NCBI GenBank assembly: GCA_949358305.1
Contig: OX442314.1
Coordinates: 35,645,608 to 35,709,607, forward strand
Direction of reading: 5' to 3'
Source of the DNA: Strigamia acuminata
Lineage: Eukaryota; Arthropoda; Chilopoda; Geophilomorpha; Linotaeniidae
DNA: 64,000 bases
Numbering within the stretch: the first letter of the stretch is position 1; each line of letters opens with the position of its first letter. Under the pieces are notes generated by a model. That model searched no databases and was not told the origin of the DNA. It saw only the letters and a list, made by a program, of their open reading frames with translations. The position numbers and the translations under genes are program-made. This document shows, piece by piece, positions 1 through 9,599 of the stretch.

Positions 1-2265
1 TTAACGAAAAAATGGATTTTAATTATTTCTTCGAATATTTTACAGATCATCCAGCTTCGGGAGACGCATCTCGAACTGCACCCCGATGTTCCAACAGCTC
101 CTGGTGTCTGGCGACATGCATTGCCGCCAGAAATCATAAAGTCTAAGGGAAGACTGACGTTTTGGGCGGCCCGACACAAATTCTCCAAGGCCTTAAACAA
201 GCGATGGGGAACGAAGTTTCGGATCGCCTATTTAATCGATGGATTCGGTCATCGCGACGCCCTCGAGTGGGCAATGAAGCGCGATACCTTCGGACCACTG
301 CGAAACGTGTTGCTCGACTTCGCCTTCACAGTGATCAATCAAGAAACGCGAGACCATCGCCGTTACTTCAACGCTCCTGCGTGGGAGCGTCGACAGATTT
401 TGGAGGACATCTTCCAACGTCTTGACCAAACCAAGGCCGAGGTTGTACGCCTCTACCACGAATCTTTCCGTGTAACAACGGACGGAAAGAAACGTTGGGT
501 GCCGACATGCCAATCGGAGATGCATCAGCTAGCCATGGGCGGATGTTTCCATGCTGATTTCGTGCCAAACCCGTATCCAGAGCCTGAGCCCCGGGTACAG
601 GTCGCTTCCACCATCCACGTGGTGCCACCGCGCTCCACGTCGAGGTCACGATCATCGAGGTCGCCCTACAGTGGCCGTCGCTCCTCCCCAACACAGTCGT
701 CAGGGGAAGGCGCCATTGGAGGGTTACCTCCACTCCAGAAGGCTCGTCATCGCTCGCATCACCGACGCGAGTCGACGCCGCCAAAAAGACATTCGAAGTC
801 CGTGTCGAGACCCACATCCCGAAGCCGACCTCGAGTGCAATCGCGCCAATCTTCCACGAGGAGTTCTCTCTCATCGCGTGAAGAAAGGTCCAACGCTTCA
901 CAGCCTAGCGCTTCCTCCTCCGGCCGAATTGATTGGTCGGACGAGATAGCGAAAGAAGATCGACGCATTGCCGCATTGCAAGCCGGTCAAGGAGACGTCA
1001 ACACCTCTTTGCCGTTCGCTTGCCGTCCAGTCATCAGCGACATGCGACCAGACCCATCGGTGCCCGTGCCACAAGTGACATCGGTCATCCGTTTTGAGGG
1101 ATACGTCTCTCAAGAACCGTTCCCAGCACAGGAGTGCGCTGATCTCTGGAGGCAATTCTCATCGTTTCCCGAGACAGCCCAAACGATGTACCTCGCGCAT
1201 CTGGACGAATACCAACTCGCTCAGATCCGCGAAGGTGAGAAAGAGTGGCAATGGCTTGCCCGAGAGCTTGCGTCGTGCAAGTCCGACAAGCAACTGCAAC
1301 GGACGCTGCAGAAAATGAACAGGAAATTGTCGGAGGGACTGCTTCGAATCCTGTTCCAAGGAGTCTTTCCCGACCCACAGATTGCTCTGGCGGCCGCCAC
1401 TCGATTGTGGACCGTGCCGTTAGGGCTTCCACGAGCCTTGCTGGACGATTGGGAGTCAGTTCGCCCCGATCCTCCAACGATGCTCGCCGAATTGACGCAA
1501 CAAGCCGAGGCGACTGGCGAAACTCCGGCTGGATCCGCCATTCGACTACGGCAGGAATGGGCTGCGCTGAAGCAGCGACGCGCAGCAGAACGAGCTACCG
1601 CCCGTCCCGCTGGCGCACCACCGTCATCCGCAGCTCCACTCCACGCTGCCATCACGGCAACGTCGAGTGTTTCCCGTGCAACCGAGGCACCGAGTTGCAA
1701 CATCTCGTCTCCGATGGAATGGCTCGACAGCGACGATCGCGAGTTCGTCGTGCCTGTGGCCTGCGGTGCCAGACCAAAGACGCGCACCCCGGCTTTGCGC
1801 AGATCCAGATCCCTCTCGATCTGCAAAAAGTCGCCGCCACCGCCGCCTCCTCCAAAGGATTCGCCGCCAAGAGATAGGGGATCGAGTATGGCCACCCACC
1901 TCACCGCCTATCAACGTTTGCGCTCGTTATACGCTTTTTGCTACATAACGAGCGCGACGAAAACGATTCTCCAGAACAGCGAGGATTTATGCAACCGAGT
2001 CCTCGCGTGGCTGGAAAACCACATCAAGGAACAGCAGCCGTGGATCCTACATCAACGCCTGGTGTTCGCTCGAATTACGCCTCAAGACCCGCAGGAGTAT
2101 TTCGAGATGGGTTTTGGACGAAGGGATGGTGTGGACCGCATCAAGCAAGTGTGGCTCCACATCAACCCTGGCTTCCGGTCAGGACCAAACGCCGGCCGAC
2201 CTTTGTGCACCGTCACCGAGCACAAAGATCCAAACGATCATTCGACGGACATGTTGCCGAAATAA
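1..2265 (+). CDS. 3'-terminal accessory ORF (ORF3) of a Ty3-like LTR element, 5' end outside window
   Basis: The frame is open from base 1 to a TAA at 2263, so the protein is at least 754 residues here and no convincing ATG start is seen. A possible splice acceptor (pyrimidine-rich, ending TTTACAG) lies at about 39-45. The middle is Arg/Ser-rich (about 600-900), and a proline run occurs near 1830. A block at about 1360-1560 (GVFP...LWT..LG.P...DPP...GETP...RLR.EW) and the C-terminal block near 2145 (VWLHIN) recur in the ORF at 55519-57477. In both places the ORF ends just before a polypurine tract and an LTR, which is why I assign it to the 3' end of an element. Function is unknown; there are no protease, RT or integrase motifs. 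A gag-like or matrix-like role is only a guess. Confidence 0.6.
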   Translation, partial: LTKKWILIISSNILQIIQLRETHLELHPDVPTAPGVWRHALPPEIIKSKGRLTFWAARHKFSKALNKRWGTKFRIAYLIDGFGHRDALEWAMKRDTFGPLRNVLLDFAFTVINQETRDHRRYFNAPAWERRQILEDIFQRLDQTKAEVVRLYHESFRVTTDGKKRWVPTCQSEMHQLAMGGCFHADFVPNPYPEPEPRVQVASTIHVVPPRSTSRSRSSRSPYSGRRSSPTQSSGEGAIGGLPPLQKARHRSHHRRESTPPKRHSKSVSRPTSRSRPRVQSRQSSTRSSLSSREERSNASQPSASSSGRIDWSDEIAKEDRRIAALQAGQGDVNTSLPFACRPVISDMRPDPSVPVPQVTSVIRFEGYVSQEPFPAQECADLWRQFSSFPETAQTMYLAHLDEYQLAQIREGEKEWQWLARELASCKSDKQLQRTLQKMNRKLSEGLLRILFQGVFPDPQIALAAATRLWTVPLGLPRALLDDWESVRPDPPTMLAELTQQAEATGETPAGSAIRLRQEWAALKQRRAAERATARPAGAPPSSAAPLHAAITATSSVSRATEAPSCNISSPMEWLDSDDREFVVPVACGARPKTRTPALRRSRSLSICKKSPPPPPPPKDSPPRDRGSSMATHLTAYQRLRSLYAFCYITSATKTILQNSEDLCNRVLAWLENHIKEQQPWILHQRLVFARITPQDPQEYFEMGFGRRDGVDRIKQVWLHINPGFRSGPNAGRPLCTVTEHKDPNDHSTDMLPK

Positions 2266-2425
2266 TTAGGGAACACGCCCGTTTATTAAAAATAATTCCT
2301 ATTTTATTTTTATATTGTAATAAAAAAGAATAAATATATATCCTGTTCCATTTTACTTTGAAACCTTGTGTATTTATTCCTATACTTACCTGTCTCTTTT
2401 TTGGAAAAGAATAAGATTCTTTCTT

Positions 2426-2439
2426 AAAAGGGGGGGAAG
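2426..2439 (+). other. Polypurine tract
   Basis: A run of A and G (AAAAGGGGGGGAAG) lies directly before TGTGGTGACC, the expected layout of plus-strand primer and 3' LTR start in LTR retrotransposons. The equivalent tract at 57507-57520 sits at the same place relative to a related ORF. Confidence 0.7.
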
Positions 2440-2516
2440 TGTGGTGACCTCAAATATTCCTATTTGAGTGCGCACCATATTTCCAAATTGTCTTATAAAC
2501 ATATTCAACAAGCTTA

Positions 2517-2552
2517 TATGTTTTATTTCAATGTAAATTGAAATAAAACATA
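2517..2552. other. Perfect 16-bp hairpin inside LTR
   Basis: Bases 2517-2532 are the exact reverse complement of 2537-2552, with a GTAA loop. The 3' arm contains AATAAAA, so the hairpin could present a polyadenylation signal. A smaller 8-bp hairpin (ACAATATT/AATATTGT) follows near 2577-2600. Confidence 0.75.
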
Positions 2553-2978
2553 CATTAATAAAATATAAAACAAGACACAATATTACCCAAATAATATTGT
2601 GTTTTGCAGCAAGTTTTGGCCCAGCAACAGCGTCAACCAATCGCGCTGCAGCGTGCATTGCTTTGATGATGCTGCTGGGCGTGTGCCTGGGCGGAGCATC
2701 CCTTCCCCTCGCGCGTGCCCGGCTCGATTGTTGCACACGACCCGAAGGCGGCCGTGTGTGATCTTCATGCAACTCGTCATCTGCGCAGCTTTTCTGAGCA
2801 GATTTAGAAGTGAGCCAAACGGTTTTGGCCCACTCTTCCCGCATTCTTGATTCTGCTTCCAAACCATTCACATCTGTGTCAAACTTATGCCAACCATTGC
2901 TAAGTGTGATCTGTGATATCTGGAAGAGTTGAGATTCATTGCTGGTCTGTACCCACTGTACGGAATAGCGCTTTCACT

Positions 2979-3230
2979 GCTTAAATTACTACGCGTAATT
3001 TAAGCCATTTCTGTGTGGAATTGACATAGAGCTTGCTCTGTCAATTTGAAGGCTTTGTGTTGAGTTTAACTCCACAAGGCAGATTGTGTTAAGACGGATT
3101 GTTACGTCGAGCTTGCTCCGTAATAATCACTTTCACTGTGTGTGAGAAGTATTCTCGTGTCGAGCGTGCTCCACGAGGATTTTAGAATATTTAGCAACGT
3201 ATTTTAGCGTCGAGTTTACTCCGCTAAAAT
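2979..3230 (+). other. Array of six stem-loops, five with the same cap
   Basis: First comes an 11-bp stem (2979-2989 with 2995-3005). Then five hairpins share one cap: GAGC-TT-GCTC or a close variant, with a two-base bulge (mostly TC) on the 5' side. They are 3019-3046, 3053-3080, 3097-3128, 3151-3180 and 3201-3230. Outer stems are 7-10 bp and differ in sequence (AATTGACA, CTTTGTG, GATTGTTACG, ATTCTCGTG, ATTTTAGCG), yet all pair, with at most a few G-T wobbles. Different stems that keep pairing around a constant cap argue for selection on structure. The position is inside the LTR, so in the RNA it would fall in the leader or the 3' end. Confidence 0.8.
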
Positions 3231-3747
3231 CCCGCGCTCACACGACGCCGTCGACGCCATCTTGGAGCCAACGGTCAACTGTGAGTGTACATTTGAAGAA
3301 GAAGCCAGATCGACCCCAAACATTTTAAATAATACCTCCTTTGTATCTTGAACGATTAAAACTATCTAATTTTTCCTTTACTCTGTGTAAAATCATTCCC
3401 CTAGACAAACATTTGGCCACAGAGTAGAAGTCCTGTACGGCATCTCTACGACGATTGCTTATTGAATTTACATAATTTAATAAGTAAAAACCCGGATCGC
3501 CGCAAGTGATGTAAATTACATCATTTCCTGTGACTGGTAAGATATTTCAGTCACATCAGCCAAATAATTGTTCACTTTGTATGGAATTTAGCCAAATGAC
3601 TTATATGAATTATTGATAATTCAGATTATGATAAGTCAAATTTGGATTTTAACTTTGAATGCACCTAGTTTCTTTTGTTGAAATGGCTGATGCTTAACAA
3701 AATAAGCTCAGATTTTACCGCTTCCTGGTATGATGCTTGTCGTTCGG

Positions 3748-4035
3748 TGTTGGTAAAGAAAAACATAAAAATCCTTGAAATTTTGGACCGTTGGTATCGT
3801 GGGTACACCACTATGAGATGACATTGGATTATCGATCGTTTGGTTTTGATAAAAATACCTAAAAAATATCTTGAAATTTGGATTGTTGTTTTCACGGGAA
3901 CACCACTATGAGATGACATGAGATTATTGATGGTTTGGTGTTGGTAAAAAAAATACCTAAAATACATTGAAATTTTTTGGGTTGTAGTTTTCACGGGAAC
4001 ACCGCTATGAGATGCCATGGATTTATTATTGACGG
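3748..4035. repeat. Minisatellite, about 3 units of 90-100 bp
   Basis: Three successive units contain TGGT(G/T)TTGGTAAA..., TTGAAATTT...G and ACCACTATGAGATGACAT in the same order (about 3748-3838, 3840-3933, 3934-4035). Units differ by small indels. The open frame on the minus strand here follows from the repeat and is not called a gene. Confidence 0.7.
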
Positions 4036-4370
4036 CCGTCCACTGTTTGTATTTAGCGCTCCCACATAGATTTTTTTTATACATTACACCTTATTTTTCG
4101 TGTGATTTCTTTTTTCGTGTCGATATGATAACGAAATGTTTGAACGATTTAATTTACAGTAATTTGTTTTACTCATTGTCAATTTTTGTTCGAAAATATT
4201 TATAGCCGACCCCGACGTTTGTGCTGTGTTTTGGTTTGAAACGAGACAGATTTACAAATTTTAGTAAATTGTGTGGTTGAAATTGAAATTTGTTGGGACA
4301 TTTTCTCATGTTTTAATCAAACAATTTCGAAAAGTCAATCCTCACAGTTATTTGAAATATTTACTGGATT
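4036..4370. other. AT-rich sequence, nothing recognised
   Basis: AT-rich DNA between the minisatellite and the first putative exon. No repeat, RNA gene or coding signal that I can support. Confidence 0.5.
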
Positions 4371-4374
4371 ATTT

Positions 4375-4657
4375 TATTATTTCGTTGTACAATAAGTTCG
4401 GATAAGTCGACTTTGCCAGTCAAAGATGAAGAAGTAAATTGAATTGTTTTGTTGTTTCTCTTTAATTGATGCATGGATTTTTGTAGAACCAGCGGACAAA
4501 GGTTCGAAGGAAGAAAATTGAACATCATAAAAAGTTTGAGCGGATTTTGAAAGAAAAGGAACGGAATAGGCGTATAGCAATTGAAAAACGAAGAGAAACT
4601 CTGCAACTTAATAAGATAACCGAAGATTGTTTAGCATTTCTAATGCTTTCACAAAAA
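4375..4657 (+). CDS. Two putative exons encoding a basic coiled-coil segment
   Basis: An upstream exon ends at 4433 (VKDEE, then GTAAAT). A 53-base intron (4434-4486) ends in TTTTTGTAG. The next exon, 4487-4657, is 57 whole codons, very rich in Lys, Arg and Glu, helical in character (RKKIEHHKKFERILKEKE), and is followed by GTAAAC. Both junctions keep phase 0. The start of the first exon is not defined. It may belong to the HECT gene just downstream, but the joining exon was not identified. No family recognised. Confidence 0.4.
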
Positions 4658-5230
4658 GTAAACGATTTATTATCAATCAGCTGATATATTGATTAACAAT
4701 TTTTTTTCAAAATGTTGAAATTCGTTTAAAATTCATTAAAATTTAATTATTTTAGTCTCAACAATTGCAAACATGGTTCCAGATCCCATTAACACACAAT
4801 ATGTGCAGTACATTTGGTTTGGTTTGATTTCGGTATAAATTACGCAAAAAGCATGGAAAAGCAAGAAAAAAATTCACTGAGTTTTTTTCACGCATAATAG
4901 TGCATTTCTAACAATTTAGTTAGATTAAATTCCCAACTTGTTCATGACATAACTCACAATTATGCATGATTCGTGATGGCGTCAGGGTGTTGGTTGTGAA
5001 AAGTTTTTTCTGTATTCAGGAAATAAATACAGACAGTACGGTGGGAGGAGCTTGTGGGATCTTTAATTTGATCAAGTGTGTCTGCAGAAACGAAGTACAA
5101 GGAAGGGGGCAATAACCAGCACAACTTGTAGATGAATAATATTGTATTGCATTAATCAAAACATAAAGACTGTCACGTCAAACAGCTGGACTTATTTTCT
5201 CACGTGAATATACAAGTAGATAAGCTTTAA
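4658..5230. other. Intron-like or intergenic AT-rich DNA
   Basis: No coding signal. A short piece near 4880-4915 (TTTTTTCACGCATAATAGTGCATTT) resembles 52535-52565, so it is a dispersed repeat. Confidence 0.4.
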
Positions 5231-6336
5231 ATGTATGACATTTTAAGCAAATCGGAAAACCATGATTCGGATGTTGACAGACCTAAACTTAGATTTGCAT
5301 CCAAGAGGAAGAGATTTAAACCCTTATTAAATGTAAGTTCTTTCGATATTTTTATTTTCAGTTACAAAAGAAAACTTAGCAAAGACGTGAGACGTGATAA
5401 TGTTAAAATGAGAAGAAGAATAAGAATTTTTAATTTACCGTAGATGTATTTTTAGTTTTAACATGACTTTAAACAAAAAAAATTAATAGATAATTTCTGA
5501 ATGCAATTAGTATAGAATAGAAACACCAACAATGTTTATGTCTTTATTTTTTTTTTAAAAAATATACCAAATAATAGCAAAAAAGAAATACCGGTAAGTC
5601 CTCATTAGACAGTGGCAGCAGTGAAGACGCCCAGAAAATTGATGCAGATCAAACAGAAAATACGAAAACTGCCAATATTAGTGTACAGAGGTATGTTATA
5701 TAAAACATTCACCAAAAAAGGTGACCAGCCAATTTTACCAATTCAGGGTCTTTACTTTTAGTGTTTTTTTTCAAATTGAGGTTGAGCATGACATGTATGT
5801 TTCATTCACATTACATGTGCTAAAATGAAAAAACCTAAAATAAAATAATGCTAACCTGAAAAATGGCTTAAAAATTTTGAAAAAATGATGGCATGATACT
5901 GACCCATTATAATAACAATTTTTTTTTAAACAGAAAAAAAGGAATATCAAAATCTACAACACTTGTTGCTTGATCATAAAAAAATCTTAAGAAATGCATC
6001 AATTAGTCTGACGGTTGCTCGAAATGATGTTTGGAAAAGTGGTTTGGCTTTCTACAAGAAATGTATTATAAAGCCAGAGAATCTAATGAATCAATTGAAT
6101 GTTGAGTTTCAAAGTGAAGAGGGTATTGATGCTGGTGCATTGAAAAAGGATTTCTTTTGTATAATGATTGCTGAAGTTAAGAAAAGACCGCTTTGTGGCG
6201 CTACTTCTTTGGTGCCGATGAAAAGTCATCATATTATGTCTGAAAAGTTTGAAATCGCCGGAACTGTGGTAGCCCTCTCCATTATGCACCATGGCTTAAG
6301 ATTAACAGGATTAGCAAAATATATTTATGGATGTTT
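5231..6336 (+). pseudogene. HECT-domain protein gene, three exons, catalytic half missing
   Basis: Exon 5231-5332 ends at GTAAGT (phase 0). Exon 5578-5690 begins after TAATAG and ends at GTATGT (phase 2). Exon 5935 onward begins after a T-rich tract and ACAG. Phases agree at both joins. The first exons give a basic stretch (KRKRFK) and an acidic, serine-rich linker (SSLDSGSSEDAQ). The third gives the HECT N-lobe pattern: SLTVARNDVW, AFYKK, VEFQSEEGIDAGALKKDFF, then FEIAGTVVALSIMHHG. It resembles the HECT lobes of G2E3-like proteins. The domain breaks off near 6336, where a copy of the linker exon begins. The C-lobe with the ubiquitin-accepting Cys is absent, so ligase activity is not expected unless missing exons lie elsewhere. 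Confidence 0.6.
5608..5716 (+). repeat. Direct repeat copy 1 (linker exon plus donor site)
   Basis: This holds the acidic linker exon end, its GTATGT donor and about 25 intron bases. It is nearly identical to 6337-6446. Confidence 0.8.
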
Positions 6337-6446
6337 GACAGTGACAGCAGTGAAGACGCCCAGAAAAATAATGCAGATCTAACATAAAATACGAAAACTG
6401 TCAATATTAGTGTACAGAGGTATGTTATATAAAACATTCACCAAAA
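6337..6446 (+). repeat. Direct repeat copy 2, interrupts the HECT exon
   Basis: Matches 5608-5716 with few changes, including the donor and intron start. In the linker frame this copy carries a stop (GATCTAACATAAAA, against GATCAAACAGAAAA in copy 1). It joins directly to the HECT exon without a splice acceptor, as a recombination product would. Confidence 0.75.
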
Positions 6447-6491
6447 ATATCTTTTTTCTAAAAAAAAATCTTTTTTTCTTTTCCCGAAAAA

Positions 6492-6667
6492 TGCAGAACT
6501 TAACAACAGAACAGTCCGAATCTGCTTTAAATCCCGTACTCGTGAACCTCTCATCTTTGTCAGGTAGTGACAGCAGTGAAAGCGACGGCAGTTTACCGCC
6601 TGCTTTGTGCATCGACGAAGATCACTGGCCAAGTCGTAGTGAAAACCAAACAAGAGACAAAGTTTAA
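6492..6667 (+). pseudogene. Third linker-type exon fragment
   Basis: After AAAAATGCAG a frame reads LTTEQSESALNPVLV, then SLSGSDSSESDGSLPP and a stop at 6665. It carries the same acidic Ser/Asp/Glu motif as the linker exons at 5608 and 6337, suggesting a tandemly copied or paralogous exon. No HECT sequence follows. Confidence 0.4.
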
Positions 6668-6669
6668 GC

Positions 6670-6999
6670 TGAAATGATGTTGTCTCAAGCAGAGTTGCTC
6701 TGAGTTGCTCGCATAATTTGTTCACCTTTTGTTCATGTAAAAGTTGTGTTTTTTTTATCATTGATCGATTTTTTTGCGATAAAAAACCTAATACTGTATC
6801 TTTAATATTTACGGCACGAATGGCGACCGTGACGGCGGCAATAGCGTTTCGACCACGATAAGACACTTAAACGTGCCAATTTGACAACTCCCTCGGCTCC
6901 AGTTTCGTTCGGCACGTCAGTGCGAACGACAACCTTGACGGCGGGTTGACTAAATTAGTCACAAACAAAACTCTCATGGGTAATATACCAAGCGCAATG
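6670..6999. other. Intergenic, nothing recognised
   Basis: No gene or known repeat is supported. GC-rich patches such as GTGACGGCGG lie in otherwise AT-rich DNA. Confidence 0.4.
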
Positions 7000-7392
7000 T
7001 GTAATTGTCGGGATAATTAGGTCAGCACAAATCTTATCTGACAAGAAGATGAGTGCTGAGTGCTGACCTAATCCCGACAATTATAAATTGTTTTATCAGC
7101 ATATGAGTGCCCGCTTTGAGGATCCGCCAAGAGAATATATCGACGTAGACGGCAGAGAGAATAAGAAATGCTCTGAACGTGTCATCCACATTCTTTAACC
7201 TCTTTTGCTTTGTTTAAAATAGAATAAAACCAGTGTACTTTTTATCTTTCAAACATGTGGTCGTGTTACTTCTTTGCTCCAACGCCATCTTTAATTTCAT
7301 CTAAAACCTCAAGCTAACACATCATTTGTATCCAGAGACTTTAGAACTTATTGGTAAATTTGGGTGAACATTATTTTACTTCAAATTTAACA
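7000..7392 (+). repeat. BEL/Pao-type LTR 1
   Basis: The right edge is fixed by TTTAACA directly before TTGGTGCCGAAACCCGG, a primer binding site common in BEL/Pao elements. The left edge is set at TGTAATTGTC from an inverted repeat near the end: 7004-7029 pairs with 7060-7082 apart from three extra bases. An AATAAA lies near 7222. No matching right-hand LTR is present in the window. Confidence 0.55.
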
Positions 7393-7393
7393 T

Positions 7394-7411
7394 TGGTGCC
7401 GAAACCCGGAA
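7394..7411 (+). other. Primer binding site, BEL/Pao element 1
   Basis: TGGTGCCGAAACCCGG follows the LTR end after one base and is followed by a gag reading frame 40 bases later. The same site recurs at 15312. Confidence 0.75.
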
Positions 7412-7447
7412 ACTATTTAATTTCCCATCTAATCCTAATTATTCAAA

Positions 7448-8820
7448 ATGGTGAGAGCATTTGAGTTGAAGAACAGAGCATTCCGAGCGACCATATTGGT
7501 CACCGAGACGCTCTTGACTACAGTAACCGCCGCGGTGAACGGACGAGCAGCGATTTTGCAAGCCACGATTGAACTGTGGATGCAGCAGCTCGAGCAGAAA
7601 GAAAAACGAGCCCAATCAACGTTCGACGCCACCTTGGACCAAGCAAAATCCGACCAGAAAATTGACGACACGGTGCAGGCGCTCGACGCGTTGGAAAATC
7701 GTTTAGCCGCAGCAAGAACGGAATTAACAAGGTACATTCAAACATATTATCCAATTAACCCGACCCAACAATTACGACCGGACGCGGGAGCGCAACAAGC
7801 GGCGAACATCGACGCACTTGCGGCGGCCATTACCGCAGCAGTGACGGCGGCGACACCACGTGTGACACCGACGAATGGCCAACCGTACATACCATACATC
7901 AAGCGCAAACCGCTAGAAATACCAAAATTTGACGAGCGTAAAACCGGAGGAATGGGGAGGATTCTGGAAAACATTTTCCATCCAAGTTGGCGACGACGAA
8001 CAGCTGGATGGAACCAACAAATTACTATATTTAAGAAACTATCTGATTGGCGAAGGGCTGGACGACATCAAGGCACTGGAGATCACCGCAGGCAACTACG
8101 TCATCTCAATTGCACGCCTGCAAAAAAAATATGGCAACAAAATCGTCCTTTAAAATAAGTACCTGTCGAATTTAATCAATTTGCCTTCTGTTAGCAGCGA
8201 TCGAGACCGGATAGGCCCACAAAAACTACACAGGCATGTAGAAATTAATATTGAAAACTTAGCAAACATTGAAGTACCCCTAGTGGAGATACAACAAACC
8301 ATTTTTCCCGTGCTGTCGTCTGCTGTACCACGCAGCGTCATCATGGAATACGACAAAGACTGCGATGGAGAGAGGTCGATAACGAGATTAATGGACTGGT
8401 AGAGCAATTATATCGCCTAACACGCCAAGTACGACATGTTGAAGACCCAATCAAAGCCCGATGCGACTCAAAACAAAACATCGGCAAAGGACAACAATCA
8501 CAACAACAAAGGGCGATTTAACCGGAAGGAAAAGGAGCTCAAACATGGATCAGCATCGCAATTGTCGGTAATAATATTAAAATGCCAATTTTGTGACTGC
8601 AGACCATAATCGAAAAAGATGTCTGCTCACGATGGAAGAAAGACGCAAAAAGCTACAAAAGAAGGGAATTTGCCTACGATGCTTGGGAAAAGCACCCCAC
8701 AAGACTGAGGATCTACAGACTCCTGGACACAATCCCGCCCCAACCCGGATGCCAAAGCCGACCCGCGCGCGAGACAATGCGGTCGCGCCCAACAAAGACA
8801 GAGAGGAATTACAAGTATGA
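7448..8820 (+). pseudogene. BEL/Pao gag, frameshifted
   Basis: The frame from ATG 7448 gives a helical N-terminus, then PYIKRKPLEIPKFDE, the usual lead-in to the conserved BEL gag block. The block continues in another frame: EEWGGFWKTFSIQV...LYLRNYLIGEGLDDI...VISIARLQKKYGN (about 7945-8150). So one indel lies near 7940-7950. A later stretch at 8630-8700 (ERRKKLQKKGICLRCLGKAPH) resembles the cysteine motif region of BEL gag. Several further breaks occur, and no protease or RT follows. A related N-terminus is at 15369. Confidence 0.65.
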
Positions 8821-9599
8821 AATCGAGGTAAATACACGGGAAAAATGAAAGATCTAAAGTCAGTATGGTTCCGGATTTGGTTGGAAATTGAGTAATTCTT
8901 CAATTTTGGGGATAAAAGTGTTGGTTGAAAAACCAAAAGAATTTTAGTTTGAATTTCCTTGGATTGGAATTCCTTAGTCCTGGATTTCCTCCTAAAGTAC
9001 ATCTATTATTCTAGAAAAGTTGAAGAATTTTGTTTAAACAATAGAAAGAATTATGAACAGGATACAAGTGCACCTGTTCTGCATAACTGAAAAGAGTATT
9101 ACTTGGAATTTAGTCACAGTTAAATGCTTTTAATTGGGTTAAAATGGTTTTAAATAATTTTAAATGGTTTTGACTTGGACTTTTGTTTGATTTCTGGAAT
9201 TTGAGTTCTTGTTGAATATTGGTAGTTTATCACAGAATTAAAATTGTTTAAGTACAGTTCTGTTGGTATAGACTATTGGTGTACTGGCTTTAATTGATAT
9301 TAGGCCAGGTTTAGATTTTGAATTAAGCATTTCCTGTGTGCACCTGTTGTTGAAAGAGTTTGATTCCATTTTGCACAACTACCCATTCATTGGTATGGCT
9401 GAGCCAGAGAAAGAATAGGTTACACCAGCTATGATGCAAGGCCTTATCCCAAAATTCATTTTTTGACTGAATAAATCAATTTCTGTGCCTAAATAAACAA
9501 TGTTATTTTTTTCTTCTTATTTTTATTAAGACAAATCAAATGGCTTGTAATTCCTAGCAGCCACATCTCAACCACTTAGCCAACGACATTTACGTCGGC
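8821..9599. other. No gene recognised
   Basis: AT-rich sequence with TTTTAAT and TTGGTT-type words. Nothing coding is supported on either strand. Confidence 0.4.

Larger units (their letters stand above)
2440..3555 (+). repeat. 3' LTR of Ty3-like element 1 (right edge uncertain)
   Basis: It starts TGTGGTGACC right after the polypurine tract, similar to TGTAGTGACC at 57521. The right edge is not fixed: GTCACA at 3550-3555 would give matching TGTG/CACA ends and a length of about 1.1 kb, but no second copy is present to prove it. The LTR holds a 16-bp hairpin near its left end and an array of hairpins between 2979 and 3230. Confidence 0.5.

Noticed and set aside
1221..1904. 227-codon minus-strand frame opposite the first ORF
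   Set aside because: Gly/Ser/Arg-rich shadow of the plus-strand ORF. Only the plus frame is conserved with 55519-57477.
3665..4084. 139-codon minus-strand frame with HSGVPVKTT repeats
   Set aside because: Its repeats are those of the minisatellite, and no start context or homologue was seen.
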